A stretch of 64,000 nucleotides of DNA from Micromonospora sp. U21. GTDB taxonomy: Bacteria; Actinomycetota; Actinomycetes; Mycobacteriales; Micromonosporaceae. Below the pieces are notes generated by a model that did no database searches, was not told the origin of the DNA, and saw only the letters and a list, made by a program, of their open reading frames with translations. The stretch covers positions 186,001 through 250,000 of the forward strand of contig NZ_JAGPYK010000006.1 of NCBI RefSeq assembly GCF_018070045.1. Direction: 5' to 3'. A program made the translations under genes and the position numbers. Shown piece after piece: positions 1 to 9,118 of the stretch (position 1 is its first letter; every line of letters begins with the position of its first letter).

Positions 1-112
1 TCCGCTCGCCGTCCGGGGTGACCAGGGCGAAGTCACCGCGGACCAGCAGCGGTCCGTCCCGGTACGGGGTGATCGTGGCGGCAGCGGGCTCGCTCGTGTC
101 CTCGGTGCGCAT
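1..112 (-). CDS. CDGSH-type iron-sulfur domain protein, N-terminal fragment
   Basis: Only the first 37 codons are in the window; the gene runs off the left edge. The ATG is the complement of 110-112. The translated start has a short acidic leader (MRTEDTSEPAAATITPY) and then RDGPLLVRGDFALVTPDGER, the usual opening of small actinobacterial CDGSH proteins. In that family a Cys3-His cluster that binds a 2Fe-2S centre follows downstream, outside this window, so the ligands cannot be checked. The family call rests on the N-terminal pattern alone. It is divergent from the next gene. Confidence 0.6.
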   Translation of the reverse strand, partial: MRTEDTSEPAAATITPYRDGPLLVRGDFALVTPDGER

Positions 113-330
113 GAGCCCGGAAGTGCCCGCCCCGGCCCCGGCGAAACCCGAGCCGCCGTGCCGGGGCGTGGCCGGCCCGTTCGGGCCCACCCGACCCGCT
201 GCCGCCGGGCACGGCGGATCGTCGTCGAACGCCGGTGATGACCGTGGACCCACGCCGACCAGCGGATTGGTGCCGCCGGGTGGGTGATGCCCCGTTTGAA
301 CCCCATCGGGACGGGAAGCCGGGCCGCGTG

Positions 331-1770
331 GTGAGCGAACGAGGCAAGGTGGGGCCGGTGCACAAGGTGCACAAGGGGCTCACGGCTGACGGTGCCGGTC
401 TGTCCGGTGACCGGGTCGTGGCCGTGGGCAGTCCCGCCCGGGTGCTGGTCGCCGCCACCGCCCGGGCACTGCGTGGCGTGGACTGCGCCGACCTCGGGCA
501 CGCCGGGCCGGTGTCGCGGTTCCCCGGCGCCCCGGAGCCGGTCCGTCGCGCCGCGGTCAGCCGGGCCGCCGGCCGGGTCGCGATCACCATGGCCCAGGTC
601 GACGAGGTGGACGCGGCGCGGGTCGCCCGCTGGTTCGTCGACCAGTACCCCCGCCAGCGCTACCCCGGAGTGCTGATCGGCTCACCGCACGGCGCGGCGG
701 CCCACCTCGCGGTGGCACTCGGGGTGCCGTGGCTGCCGGCCGGCTTCGACATGTCGGTGCACTGGACCGGCGGCGCGGTGGACCGCCCGGGGGCGGCGCT
801 GGAGCACGGCGAGGCGCTCGCCGCCCGACTGCTCGTTGGAAACCCCGACGTGCACCTTCGCCAGGTGCACTGTCCTGCCAGCCGTGGCCCGCTGACCGGG
901 GTGACAGTGTCGCTGGCCACCCGCTGGCGGACGCTGCCCGCGGCCTACACGCAGTTCCTCGCGGACCGGCTGACCACCGGGGCCCCGGTGCTGCTGGTCC
1001 CCGACGTGCGAACCTGGCCGGTGCTGGAGCGCGGCCCGGGGCACAGCTTCCAGGTCGGCTGCCCGGCCAGCGGACTGGATCCGGTGGACTTCCATCCGGA
1101 CAGCCACGCGCTGCGGCAGGTGCTGCGCTCCGTCGGCGGGGACGCCGCCCGGTGGGAGCCGCCGGAGATGTCCGTCCCCTCGGGCAGCGCCGAGCACGGC
1201 GTGGACTCGGGCTTCGAGCTGGCTGCGCGGGACTGGGCGGCCCGTCGGGGGCATCCGCTGCACCGGGTGCTGGTGCCTCGGCCGGCCGCGCTGAGCGCGG
1301 GGGTGGCCGACCTGTACCGGCACTGGCTGCGCGGTGCCGGCAAGACGGGTGACCGGTTGGTGGTGGAGTGCGGCCGCCTGCTCGATCCGTGGCAGGTGGT
1401 GCGCGCGGGGCTGGTGCCATACTGGTGCGAGAACGCCACCCGGCGCTGTGTCGACGAGGCCGAGTGGTGGCTGGCCGGCAGCGAGACGTTCAGCTCGGTG
1501 GACGTGCTGCCCGAGCCGCCCGGGGTGCGCTCGCCCGCCCTGGCCGGGCTGCCGCAGTGGCTGGCCGTGGCCGGGTTCGGCCGGCGCCGTCGGGCGTTGG
1601 ACCGGACCGCCGCCCGGGGCTACCCGGTCACCTCGGTGCCCACCCGCCGGGCCACCGAGGTGCTCCGCGCCCAGCCGTACGACCTGCCCACGCCGCCCCC
1701 GCTGGGGGCCGCCGAGGCGCTCTCCGTACTCCGGGACAGCGGCGGCCACCAGGGGTTGCTGGTCTCCTGA
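331..1770 (+). CDS. Conserved hypothetical protein, about 480 aa
   Basis: I do not recognise the family. The reading frame is open and strongly GC3-biased from about 235 to 1770. The start is uncertain: GTG at 331 (VSERGKVGPV) is proposed, but GTG at 328 and ATG at 235 are in frame and no clear ribosome binding site decides. The protein is soluble, with no signal peptide or membrane segment. A stretch near residues 110-130 (VLIGSPHGAAAHLAVALGVP) looks like a beta-strand, turn and helix, but this is too weak to call a hydrolase. The middle contains many Trp and Pro residues. It lies next to a CDGSH protein on the other strand, which gives no functional lead. Confidence 0.6.
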   Translation: MSERGKVGPVHKVHKGLTADGAGLSGDRVVAVGSPARVLVAATARALRGVDCADLGHAGPVSRFPGAPEPVRRAAVSRAAGRVAITMAQVDEVDAARVARWFVDQYPRQRYPGVLIGSPHGAAAHLAVALGVPWLPAGFDMSVHWTGGAVDRPGAALEHGEALAARLLVGNPDVHLRQVHCPASRGPLTGVTVSLATRWRTLPAAYTQFLADRLTTGAPVLLVPDVRTWPVLERGPGHSFQVGCPASGLDPVDFHPDSHALRQVLRSVGGDAARWEPPEMSVPSGSAEHGVDSGFELAARDWAARRGHPLHRVLVPRPAALSAGVADLYRHWLRGAGKTGDRLVVECGRLLDPWQVVRAGLVPYWCENATRRCVDEAEWWLAGSETFSSVDVLPEPPGVRSPALAGLPQWLAVAGFGRRRRALDRTAARGYPVTSVPTRRATEVLRAQPYDLPTPPPLGAAEALSVLRDSGGHQGLLVS

Positions 1771-1992
1771 GGCGAGCACGCCGAAACATCCTCGCGAACC
1801 CGGGGTCCCGTGATTGAGTACCTACGGAGCGGGAACATCGCTGACTGCGACGACCTGATTGCGCTGCGCAGAGGCGTTGTCGCCCGCTGGCATCCCAGTC
1901 ACTGACCCACTTTTCCGGCCCGGTGCGTGGCTCGACCACGCGCACGACCGGTTTCCCGATCCGGGCGGGGGACCTTCCTGAGGGAGGCGCGG

Positions 1993-3129
1993 ATGTTCGG
2001 ACAGACGAGCACGACCACACCACCACCCACCGATCGGGGTCTGGAGGACCTCGATGCGGCAGCGCTGGCGTACGCGGCCCGAATCGAGGGCCTGCCGCCG
2101 GAGCGGCGGCAGGAGGCACGGGACGACCTGGTCCGCTTCGCGCTGCCGTTCGCCGGCCGCCTGGCCCGCCGCTACCGGGGGCGCGGGGAACCGCTGGAGG
2201 ACCTGGAGCAGGTGGCCCGCCTGGGGCTGGTCAACGCCGTCGACCGGTATGACCCGGAACGGGGCTCGTTCACCGCGTACGCCGCCATCACCATCGTGGG
2301 CGAGATCAAGCGGCACTTCCGGGACCGTACCTGGGGCGTGCACGTGCCCCGCCGGCTACGCGACCTGATCCTGGAGGTCGGCCAGGCCACCGCCGCGCTG
2401 ACCAGTGAGCTGTCCCGGGCGCCCACCGTCGCCGAGCTGTCCAAGCGGCTGGAGACCCCGGAGGAGGAGATTCTCGCCGCGCTGGAGTCGGCGGCCGGTT
2501 ACAGCCCCGCCTCGCTCAACGCTCCGGTGGGCGGGGAGAGCTCCGCGGAGTTCGGTGACCTGGTCGGCGAATCGGACAACGCGCTGGAATCGGTCGACGA
2601 CCGGGTGACCGTGAGCGGACTGCTGCATCGCCTGCCCTGGCGGGAGCGGCGGATCCTGGCCATGCGCTTCTACGGCAACCAGACCCAGGCGGAGATCGCC
2701 GCACGGTTCGGTATCTCGCAGATGCACGTCTCCCGGCTGCTGTCGCGGGCGCTGACCTGGCTGCGGCAGGCGATGCTCGCCGACGCGCCGCCGCCGTGGC
2801 AGAACGGCGCCGCCGAGCCGGACCCGGGCAAGACCCGGATCTCGGTGAAGCAGAACGGCGACCGGGTGGTCGTCGAGGTCGGCGGCGAGGTCGACCGGGA
2901 CGGCGCGGACCAGCTGCGCCGGGCGATGCTGGAGGCGGTCACCGGCCAGCCGAGCGAGGTGGTCGTCGACCTGGTCGGCGCGGGCGGCTTCGACGCCGGC
3001 GGGATCGCCGCGCTGATGGCCGGGCGGGACGCGGCCGTCCGGACCGGGGTGCCGCTGCGGCTGACCCGGGTCCAACCCGCGGTACGCCGCTCGCTCACCG
3101 CCGCCGGACTGGCACCCGCGCGGGACTGA
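1993..3129 (+). CDS. SigB/SigF-family RNA polymerase sigma factor with C-terminal STAS domain
   Basis: This 378-residue protein carries a complete sigma-70 group 3 factor followed by an extra domain. Region 2 lies around residues 35-115 (EPLEDLEQVARLGLVNAVDR, then the aromatic FTAYAAITIVGEIKRHFRD). Region 3 is around 125-165. Region 4, with its helix-turn-helix, is around 215-260 (TQAEIAARFGISQMHVSRLL). After a linker, residues 285-378 read as a STAS domain, the fold of anti-sigma factor antagonists (SVKQNGDRVVVEVGGEVDRD, later VVVDLVGAGGFDAGGIAAL). Ordinary SigB/F proteins are about 260 residues and lack this part. The ATG at 1993 has AGGGAGG six bases upstream; an in-frame ATG at 1927 lacks one. 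I infer stress-type promoter recognition with built-in partner-switch control. Confidence 0.88.
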   Translation: MFGQTSTTTPPPTDRGLEDLDAAALAYAARIEGLPPERRQEARDDLVRFALPFAGRLARRYRGRGEPLEDLEQVARLGLVNAVDRYDPERGSFTAYAAITIVGEIKRHFRDRTWGVHVPRRLRDLILEVGQATAALTSELSRAPTVAELSKRLETPEEEILAALESAAGYSPASLNAPVGGESSAEFGDLVGESDNALESVDDRVTVSGLLHRLPWRERRILAMRFYGNQTQAEIAARFGISQMHVSRLLSRALTWLRQAMLADAPPPWQNGAAEPDPGKTRISVKQNGDRVVVEVGGEVDRDGADQLRRAMLEAVTGQPSEVVVDLVGAGGFDAGGIAALMAGRDAAVRTGVPLRLTRVQPAVRRSLTAAGLAPARD

Positions 3130-3151
3130 GCGCAACCGGGCTCCGTACGCC

Positions 3152-3185
3152 ACGAGGGCCGACACCCGTGGGTGTCGGCCCTCGT
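3152..3185. terminator. Bidirectional terminator between the sigma factor gene and ctaD
   Basis: Perfect 16-bp inverted repeat, ACGAGGGCCGACACCC and its complement, separated by GT. It sits between two convergent genes, 23 bp after the sigma stop and 17 bp after the ctaD stop, so it can serve both. There is no U-tract, as is usual in high-GC actinomycetes. Confidence 0.85.
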
Positions 3186-3201
3186 CGACGCGTACTCCTG
3201 G

Positions 3202-5193
3202 TCAGCGTTCCTCGGGGTCCCGGTCGCTGTGCGGGTGCCGCCAGCGCTCGTGCGGCTTCGGCGCCTCCTTGCTGTCCTCGGGCGCGTCACTCTCCTCGAA
3301 GCTCGGCCGGCGGACGCCCTCGGGCTCCGGCACCTCCACGGGCCGGGCACCGGACAGCGGTGCCGGCTGGAACTCGGTCGCGTCCCGGGCGCCGTGCGCG
3401 CCCTCGGCGGCGGGCGATTCCGGCACGTGGCGCTCCACACGCAGCTCCTCGGTGAAGTGTTGCGGCGGCTTGGTCGTGCGCTGTGGCAGGTCCCGGCCCA
3501 GGTCCGCGACGAGCGGGCCGTACTTCAGGTCGAACGCGGGGCGCTCGGAGCGGATCCGCGGCATCCGGTCGAAGTTACGCAGCGGCGGCGGGCAGGTGGT
3601 GGCCCATTCGAGGGAGTTGCCGAAGCCCCACGGGTCGTCCACCGTCACCATCGCCCCGTACCGCCAGGACTTCCAGGCGTTGTACATGAAGAACAGCGTG
3701 GACAGGCCGAGGATGAAGGCGAAGATGCTGGAGATCGTGTTCAGCGTGGTGAAGCCGTCGGTCGGCAGGTAGTCGGCGTACCGGCGGGGCATCCCCTCGC
3801 TGCCCAGCCAGTGGTGCACCAGGAAGGTGCCGTGGAAGCCGATGAACATGGTCCAGAAGTGCGCCTTGCCGAGCCGGTCGTCGAGCAGCCGTCCGGTCAT
3901 CTTCGGCCACCAGAAGTAGTAGCCGGCGAACAGGGCGAAGACCACCGTGCCGAAGACCACGTAGTGGAAGTGCGCCACCACGAAGTAGCTGTCGTGGGTG
4001 TGGAAGTCCGCCGGCGGGCTCGCCAGCAGCACCCCGGTGAGCCCGCCGAGCAGGAAGGTCACCAGGAAGCCAATCGAGAACAGCATCGGCGTCTCGAAGG
4101 TGAGCTGCCCCTTCCACATGGTGCCGATCCAGTTGAAGAACTTCACCCCCGTGGGCACCGCGATCAGGTAGCTCAGGATGCTGAAGAACGGCAACAGCAC
4201 CTGGCCGGTGGCGAACATGTGGTGCGCCCAGACCGTCATCGACAGGAAGGTGATCCCGGCGGTGGCCAGCACGATGCCGGTGTAGCCGAAGAGCGGCTTG
4301 CGGGCGAAGACCGGGATGACCTCGCTGATGATGCCGAAGAACGGCAGCGCGATGATGTAGACCTCGGGGTGGCCGAAGAACCAGAACAGGTGCTGCCAGA
4401 GCATCGGGCCGCCGGTGGCCGGATCGAACACGTGCGCGTTCAGCAGCCGGTCAGCCGACAGCGCCAGCAGCGCGGCGGCCAGCAGCGGGAAGACCAGGAT
4501 CACCAGCAGGCTGGTGAACAGCATGTTCCACGTGAAGATCGGCATCCGGAACATGGTCAACCCGGGCGCGCGCAGGGTCAGGATCGTGGTGATGAGGTTG
4601 ACCGCGCCAAGGATGGTGCCCAGGCCGGAGATGACCAGGCCGACGACCCACATGTTCGCGCCGACGCCGGGGGAGTGCTCGGCGCTGGTCAACGGGCTGT
4701 ACGCGGTCCAGCCGAAGTCGGCCGAGCCGCCGGGCGTCAGGAGCCCGCCGACCACCATCAGCCCGCCGAACAGGTACAGCCAGTACGCCAGCGCGTTGAG
4801 GCGGGGGAACGACACGTCCGGCGCGCCGATCTGGATCGGCACGATGAAGTTGGCGAACCCGAACCCCGCGGGCGTGGCGAACAGCAGCAGCATCACCGCG
4901 CCGTGCGAGGTGAACAACTGGTTGTACTGCTCCGAGGAGAGAAACTGCAGCCCCGGCCTGGCCAGCTCGCCCCGCATCACCATCGCCTGCAGCCCGGCCA
5001 GCAGGAAGAACCCGAAGGAGGTCAGCAGGTACAGCAGGCCGATCTGCTTGTGGTCGGTGGTGGCGAGGAACTTGATCAGAGAGTTGCCGGGGATCGGCGT
5101 CCGCAGCGGTCCGGGGAAGCCCCCGAAGCGGGCCGGCGCCAGGATCGCCGGGCCTCGATCGCGACTGGGTTCCGTGGTTACCCGCTTGGGCAT
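3202..5193 (-). CDS. ctaD: Cytochrome c oxidase subunit I
   Basis: This is the haem-copper catalytic subunit of the aa3-type terminal oxidase, in the cytoplasmic membrane. The 663-residue protein has about twelve membrane segments. Visible ligands are the low-spin haem histidine in TSHGAV (H98), the CuB histidine and cross-linked tyrosine in GHPEVYI (H275, Y279), the CuB pair WAHHMF (H324, H325) and the haem histidines in VVAHFHYV (H408, H410). Residues 1-35 and about 560-663 are hydrophilic extensions; the long acidic, proline-rich C-terminal tail is typical of actinomycete CtaD. GGGGTGAG precedes the ATG. No ctaC, ctaE or qcr gene is adjacent, so the other subunits must be encoded elsewhere; it may be a main or second copy. 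Confidence 0.95.
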   Translation of the reverse strand: MPKRVTTEPSRDRGPAILAPARFGGFPGPLRTPIPGNSLIKFLATTDHKQIGLLYLLTSFGFFLLAGLQAMVMRGELARPGLQFLSSEQYNQLFTSHGAVMLLLFATPAGFGFANFIVPIQIGAPDVSFPRLNALAYWLYLFGGLMVVGGLLTPGGSADFGWTAYSPLTSAEHSPGVGANMWVVGLVISGLGTILGAVNLITTILTLRAPGLTMFRMPIFTWNMLFTSLLVILVFPLLAAALLALSADRLLNAHVFDPATGGPMLWQHLFWFFGHPEVYIIALPFFGIISEVIPVFARKPLFGYTGIVLATAGITFLSMTVWAHHMFATGQVLLPFFSILSYLIAVPTGVKFFNWIGTMWKGQLTFETPMLFSIGFLVTFLLGGLTGVLLASPPADFHTHDSYFVVAHFHYVVFGTVVFALFAGYYFWWPKMTGRLLDDRLGKAHFWTMFIGFHGTFLVHHWLGSEGMPRRYADYLPTDGFTTLNTISSIFAFILGLSTLFFMYNAWKSWRYGAMVTVDDPWGFGNSLEWATTCPPPLRNFDRMPRIRSERPAFDLKYGPLVADLGRDLPQRTTKPPQHFTEELRVERHVPESPAAEGAHGARDATEFQPAPLSGARPVEVPEPEGVRRPSFEESDAPEDSKEAPKPHERWRHPHSDRDPEER

Positions 5194-5317
5194 GGCTGCT
5201 CACCCCGCCGTTGTGACAGAAAAGGACGGGTGTGCCTACCCGACCCTCTGACCATAAAACCAGGGCAGAGCGGTAATTTCAGTCAGATCGCCAGAGGGCG
5301 GCGGAACCGCCTGGACG

Positions 5318-6046
5318 TTAGGTTGCCGGCATGATCGCCCAGACCGCCTTGCCCTGGCCGGCCGGCACGCTGCCCCACCGCTGAGCCAGCTCCCGGACCA
5401 GCAGCAGCCCGCGCCCACCCTCGGCGCGCAGGTCCGCCCGCGCCGGCCGGGCAGCCGCCCGGCTGCCGTCCACCACGGCCAGGTGCAGGTACGGCCGACG
5501 CAGGGTCACCGTCACCTGCATCGGCGTGCCGGCGTGCCGGACCACGTTGCCGACGAGTTCACTGAGCACCAGTGCGGCCGGGCCGGCGGCGTCGGGAAGG
5601 TTCCACCGCGTGCACGCGTCGACGACCAGTTCCCGAGCGCGCCGGCAGGCCTCGGCCACCGGCTCCAGCCGGGCCTGTAGCCGGGGGGCGGCGGCGGCGC
5701 CGGCAACCCGGGTCGCCTCCGCGCAGTCCGGCGACACCGGGACCACCCGGCACGCGGTCGACTCGGCCAGCCAACGGGCGGCGGCCGGCGGTGGGGCGCA
5801 GAGCACCACCGGCACGGCGGGCCACTCCGCGGCCCGGCGGGCCGTCGCGGCGAAGACGGACAACGCCAGCCGGTCCCGGACGGTGACCGCGGCGAGGTCG
5901 ACGACCAGCGCGTCTGGTTGAGCGGCCAGAGCCTGGTCGAGGACGCGGTGTACCGACCGCATGGTGCCCAGGTCCAGGGGACCGCAGAGCCGGACGACCG
6001 CCACCGGTGCGGTGTCGCACACCTCCCAGGTGATCCGGCTGGACAT
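5318..6046 (-). CDS. STAS domain fused to HATPase_c domain (RsbW-like anti-sigma kinase fold)
   Basis: A 242-residue soluble protein with two regulatory domains. Residues 1-100 look like a STAS domain (AVVRLCGPLDLGTMRSVHRV, then DALVVDLAAVTVRDRLALSV). Residues 115-242 look like a GHKL ATPase of the anti-sigma factor type, with an N-box (LVLSELVGNVVRHAG), a short G1-like VVDGS and a G2-like EGGRGLLLVREL. In partner-switching systems these two activities normally sit on separate proteins that bind each other, so the fusion suggests an internally regulated switch. The ATG has GTGAGGG upstream. It lies 2.2 kb from the sigma-STAS gene but is not in an operon with it; a functional link is only an inference. 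Confidence 0.78.
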   Translation of the reverse strand: MSSRITWEVCDTAPVAVVRLCGPLDLGTMRSVHRVLDQALAAQPDALVVDLAAVTVRDRLALSVFAATARRAAEWPAVPVVLCAPPPAAARWLAESTACRVVPVSPDCAEATRVAGAAAAPRLQARLEPVAEACRRARELVVDACTRWNLPDAAGPAALVLSELVGNVVRHAGTPMQVTVTLRRPYLHLAVVDGSRAAARPARADLRAEGGRGLLLVRELAQRWGSVPAGQGKAVWAIMPAT

Positions 6047-6154
6047 GGGGCCCTCACTTCGCTGATGTTTCGGGATCTGCGAACTACCCGGGGCGCAGCC
6101 CGGTCAAACCGGACCTACGGGCCGGGCGAGGCAGGTCACGGGTGGCGCGGCCGG

Positions 6155-6613
6155 TCAGGGACGGGCACGGCCGGTCAGCACGCCCAGCGCGACCATGCCG
6201 ACACCGAGGCCGAGGTGCAGCCAGTCGTCGGCGTCGTTGACCGGCAGTACGTTCGCCCCGGTGTCGTGGTCAACCGCGAGACCGTAGAGCCACAGCACCA
6301 GATAGACGGCGCCGCCGCCGATGAGGAACGTCCGGGCGCCGCCGACCGTCCGGGCCAGCGCCAGGCCGGCCACCCCGGACAGCAGGTGCACCAGGTTGTG
6401 CAGCACCGACACCTGGAACACGCCGAACAGGTACGCGCCCGAGCCGTGACCGGCGAACCGGAGATCGGACGTACCGCTGGTGATGCCCGGGACGAAGCCG
6501 AGCACGCCGATCAGCAGGAAGAGCACCGCCACCGTCCCGGCGGCGCGGCGTACCGGCGGCCTGCCGTCGGCCGGATTGGGCCGGGCACGGGAGTGCGCCA
6601 TCGGTCCGACCAT
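6155..6613 (-). CDS. DUF4383 family membrane protein
   Basis: A 152-residue integral membrane protein with four predicted membrane segments after a hydrophilic, proline-rich N-terminus of about 25 residues. The family signature is clear: VSVLHNLVHLLSGVAGLALA in the middle, and a C-terminal DWLHLGLGVGMVALGVLTG. The function of the family is unknown. The ATG at 6613 is preceded by GAGGAG at good spacing; the longer open frame upstream has no such support. It is followed after a gap by the glycosyltransferase gene on the same strand upstream, with no overlap. Confidence 0.82.
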   Translation of the reverse strand: MVGPMAHSRARPNPADGRPPVRRAAGTVAVLFLLIGVLGFVPGITSGTSDLRFAGHGSGAYLFGVFQVSVLHNLVHLLSGVAGLALARTVGGARTFLIGGGAVYLVLWLYGLAVDHDTGANVLPVNDADDWLHLGLGVGMVALGVLTGRARP

Positions 6614-6699
6614 CACCGACTCCTCGCTGCGCGGCGGGCGTGAGCGCTGCCGGCTACCCGTCGCCGCCGACGGCAAACCCCTTCGGCGGCGACGGACGG

Positions 6700-7857
6700 T
6701 CAGACCGGTTGCAGCCGCGGCGCGCTGGCCAGCTGACGGACCCGCTGATACAGCTCGACGTAGCGCTGAGCCATCACCGCCGGGGTGAACCGCTGCGCGG
6801 CCACCCGACGGCACTCGTCGGCGTCGAGCAGGTCGGCCGCCAGCACCAGCTCACCCAGCTCCTCCTCGTCGGCGGTGAGCAGCCCGGTGCGGCCGTGCTC
6901 GATCAGCTCCGGCAGGCACCCCCGGGCCGTCGCCACCACCGGCGTACCCAGGGCGAGCGACTCGACCACCGCCGTGCCGCCCGGCTCCTCCCAGCGCAGC
7001 GGGAACAGCGACGCGCGGGCACTGGCGAGCAGGTCGTCACGCTCCTGGCCGGCCACGGTGCCGACCCAGCGGACCAGGTCACCGTCGACGTGGGGCGCCA
7101 CCTCGTCGAGGAAGAACCGCACGTCCGGGTTCTGCCGGGCCTCTTCGCCGGCCGCAGCCAGCTCGGCCGGGCGGTGATAGGGGCCGACGGGTCCGGCCAG
7201 CACCAGCGGGAAACCGACCCGATGAGCGAGCCGGGCGCCCACGTCCTGCCCCTTGCCCGGGTTGATCCGGCCGAGGATGAGCAGGTGCTCGCCCTTCTCC
7301 GGGCGGGACCGCCGGTCGGCGTCCACGGCGAGCGGGGTGGACAGGTGCACGTGCCCCACCGAGTGCTCCCGCAGCGCCTGCGGGGCTCGGGCCAGCTGGG
7401 ACGCCGACACACCGTTGACGCGGACCCGCTCGCCGCCGTCCAGGCTGCCGTAGAGCGCGGGGTGCTTGGCCAGGTCCCAGTGCAGGGTGTGCAGGGTTGG
7501 CGGGCCGGTCGGTCCCATCGCGGCGAGGGTGGCCAGCCCGACCGCCTCCACGTGGTCGTGCACCAGGTCGATGTCGTCGCGGGCGTGCAGCTCGCGCACC
7601 ACCCCGGCCAGGTGCGCCTGCGCGATTCCGCACACCTGGTTGTACGGCCGCTGAAGCGCGGCGAACTGCCCGTCGGGAAAGACCGACACCCTCTCGTCCA
7701 CCGGCAGGGTGCTGCTCTCCACCGAGGCGAGCACCACCCGTACGCCGAGTCGCCGCAGCTCCGGCACCAGCGTGGCGATCACGTTCTCGATGCCGCCGTA
7801 GCCCGGCGGCGGCACGGACAGCCACGGGCCGGCGTTCATCAGCACGGTGAGGCTCAT
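6700..7857 (-). CDS. Glycosyltransferase family 4 protein
   Basis: 385 residues with the GT-B fold of GT4 enzymes. The N-terminal half has the glycine-rich PPGYGGIENV loop (residues 17-26) that opens the acceptor domain. The C-terminal half has LLILGRINPGKGQD (192-205), and the donor-binding EX7E motif is present as E291 to E299 in EEPGGTAVVES. The sugar donor and acceptor cannot be read from the sequence. It lies 49 bp downstream of the glucosyl-3-phosphoglycerate synthase gene and reads the same way, so the two are probably cotranscribed. That points to a role in glucosylglycerate-type solute or related glycan synthesis, which is inference. Confidence 0.87.
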   Translation of the reverse strand: MSLTVLMNAGPWLSVPPPGYGGIENVIATLVPELRRLGVRVVLASVESSTLPVDERVSVFPDGQFAALQRPYNQVCGIAQAHLAGVVRELHARDDIDLVHDHVEAVGLATLAAMGPTGPPTLHTLHWDLAKHPALYGSLDGGERVRVNGVSASQLARAPQALREHSVGHVHLSTPLAVDADRRSRPEKGEHLLILGRINPGKGQDVGARLAHRVGFPLVLAGPVGPYHRPAELAAAGEEARQNPDVRFFLDEVAPHVDGDLVRWVGTVAGQERDDLLASARASLFPLRWEEPGGTAVVESLALGTPVVATARGCLPELIEHGRTGLLTADEEELGELVLAADLLDADECRRVAAQRFTPAVMAQRYVELYQRVRQLASAPRLQPV

Positions 7858-7906
7858 CGAACCCGGCCCTTTCCTTGGACGGCGCCCGGAGTCAGCGCCC
7901 GGGCCC

Positions 7907-8923
7907 TCACGCCGCGGCCACCCGTCGGCGGGCCACCCGGTGGCGCAGCTCGGCCAGCGGCGGGCGCTCTTCGATGGACACGTCGCTGACCACGATCTCG
8001 CGGTCGAGGTTCGGCAGCGTGTCGGAGCCGCCGCGGCGGAACTGGGTCAGCAGCGCCTCCGGTGACGTGCCGGGGCTCGCCCAGCCACGCCGCTGCAACC
8101 GGGACCAGGCGGTCAGCATGATCTGCGCCGACATCCGGCCCAGCGCCGCCGTGTCCTGGTGCCGGTGCTTGCGTTCACCGAGGTCGACCTGTGCCAACGC
8201 GTCCAGACCGACCAGGTCGAGCAGATCGATCAGCATCGCCGTCTCCACTCCGTACCCGGAGACGAACGGCACCTGGGCCAGCACCTCGCGCCGGCCGGCG
8301 TACTCGCCGGCCAGCGGCTGCACGAAGCCGGCCAGCTCGGGCCAGAAGAGGTTGAGCAGCGGTCGCGCCATCAACTCGGTCACCCGGCCGCCGCCGTCCT
8401 GCTCCACGCTCGCGGTGCCCACCAGCGGCCGGTGGTAGAAGCCCTTCACGAATTCGACTGACGGGTCGGTCAGCAGCGGGCCGAGCAGCCCGCTCACGAA
8501 GTGCGGCCGGAACTCCCGCAGGTCGGCGTCGATGAACGCCACCACGTCCCCCTCCGCGGCGGCCAGGCCGGCCCAGAGCGCATCGCCCTTGCCGGTCAGC
8601 CGAGGCAGCCCCCGGGTCATCTCGTCCTGGCTGACCACCTCCGCGCCCGCGGCCCGGGCCACCTGCGCGGTGCGGTCGGTCGACCGCGAGTCCACCACGA
8701 TCAGCTCGTCGACCAGGGCGACCCGATCCATCAGGTGCTCACGGATGGTCGCCACGATCGCACCGACCGTGGCCTCCTCGTTACGGGCCGGCAGCACCAC
8801 GCTGACCAGGCTCTCTCCCTTGGCACGCACCAGCCGGCGTGCCGGCCAGTCCGCCGCCGAAGTGGTCCGGTACGTGGCCCACGCCTCCACCACCGGTGAC
8901 ACGCTCGATGTCGTATCCCGCAC
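7907..8923 (-). CDS. gpgS: Glucosyl-3-phosphoglycerate synthase
   Basis: Predicted to transfer glucose from a nucleotide sugar to 3-phosphoglycerate, giving glucosyl-3-phosphoglycerate, a precursor of glucosylglycerate and, in mycobacteria, of methylglucose lipopolysaccharide. The 338-residue protein has the GT-A fold and GT81-type signatures: VVLPARNEE (residues 42-50), VDSRSTDRT (77-85), LTGKGDALWAGL (109-120) and the metal-binding AFIDADLREF with DAD at 132-134. The GTG at 8923 is preferred because GGAGGGG lies seven bases upstream; an upstream ATG at 8983 adds 20 residues without support. Specificity is assigned from overall similarity to the family. Confidence 0.88.
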   Translation of the reverse strand: MRDTTSSVSPVVEAWATYRTTSAADWPARRLVRAKGESLVSVVLPARNEEATVGAIVATIREHLMDRVALVDELIVVDSRSTDRTAQVARAAGAEVVSQDEMTRGLPRLTGKGDALWAGLAAAEGDVVAFIDADLREFRPHFVSGLLGPLLTDPSVEFVKGFYHRPLVGTASVEQDGGGRVTELMARPLLNLFWPELAGFVQPLAGEYAGRREVLAQVPFVSGYGVETAMLIDLLDLVGLDALAQVDLGERKHRHQDTAALGRMSAQIMLTAWSRLQRRGWASPGTSPEALLTQFRRGGSDTLPNLDREIVVSDVSIEERPPLAELRHRVARRRVAAA

Positions 8924-9118
8924 GGGCACCCCTCCGAATCGTGGGCGGAAAAACCGAGATTGGTTGTTCCCAGTCCCCACCATGCGCTAACCGCTTCCAG
9001 GGAAACAGCTTGATCACGGGGGTGACCCCGCCGCGTTCCCGGGGATGAACGTTTGATTGCGCACACCGCAGGGGACTGCTCCGATCGGAGACGAAACCTT
9101 CTCGAAGGGGCTGGTGGA

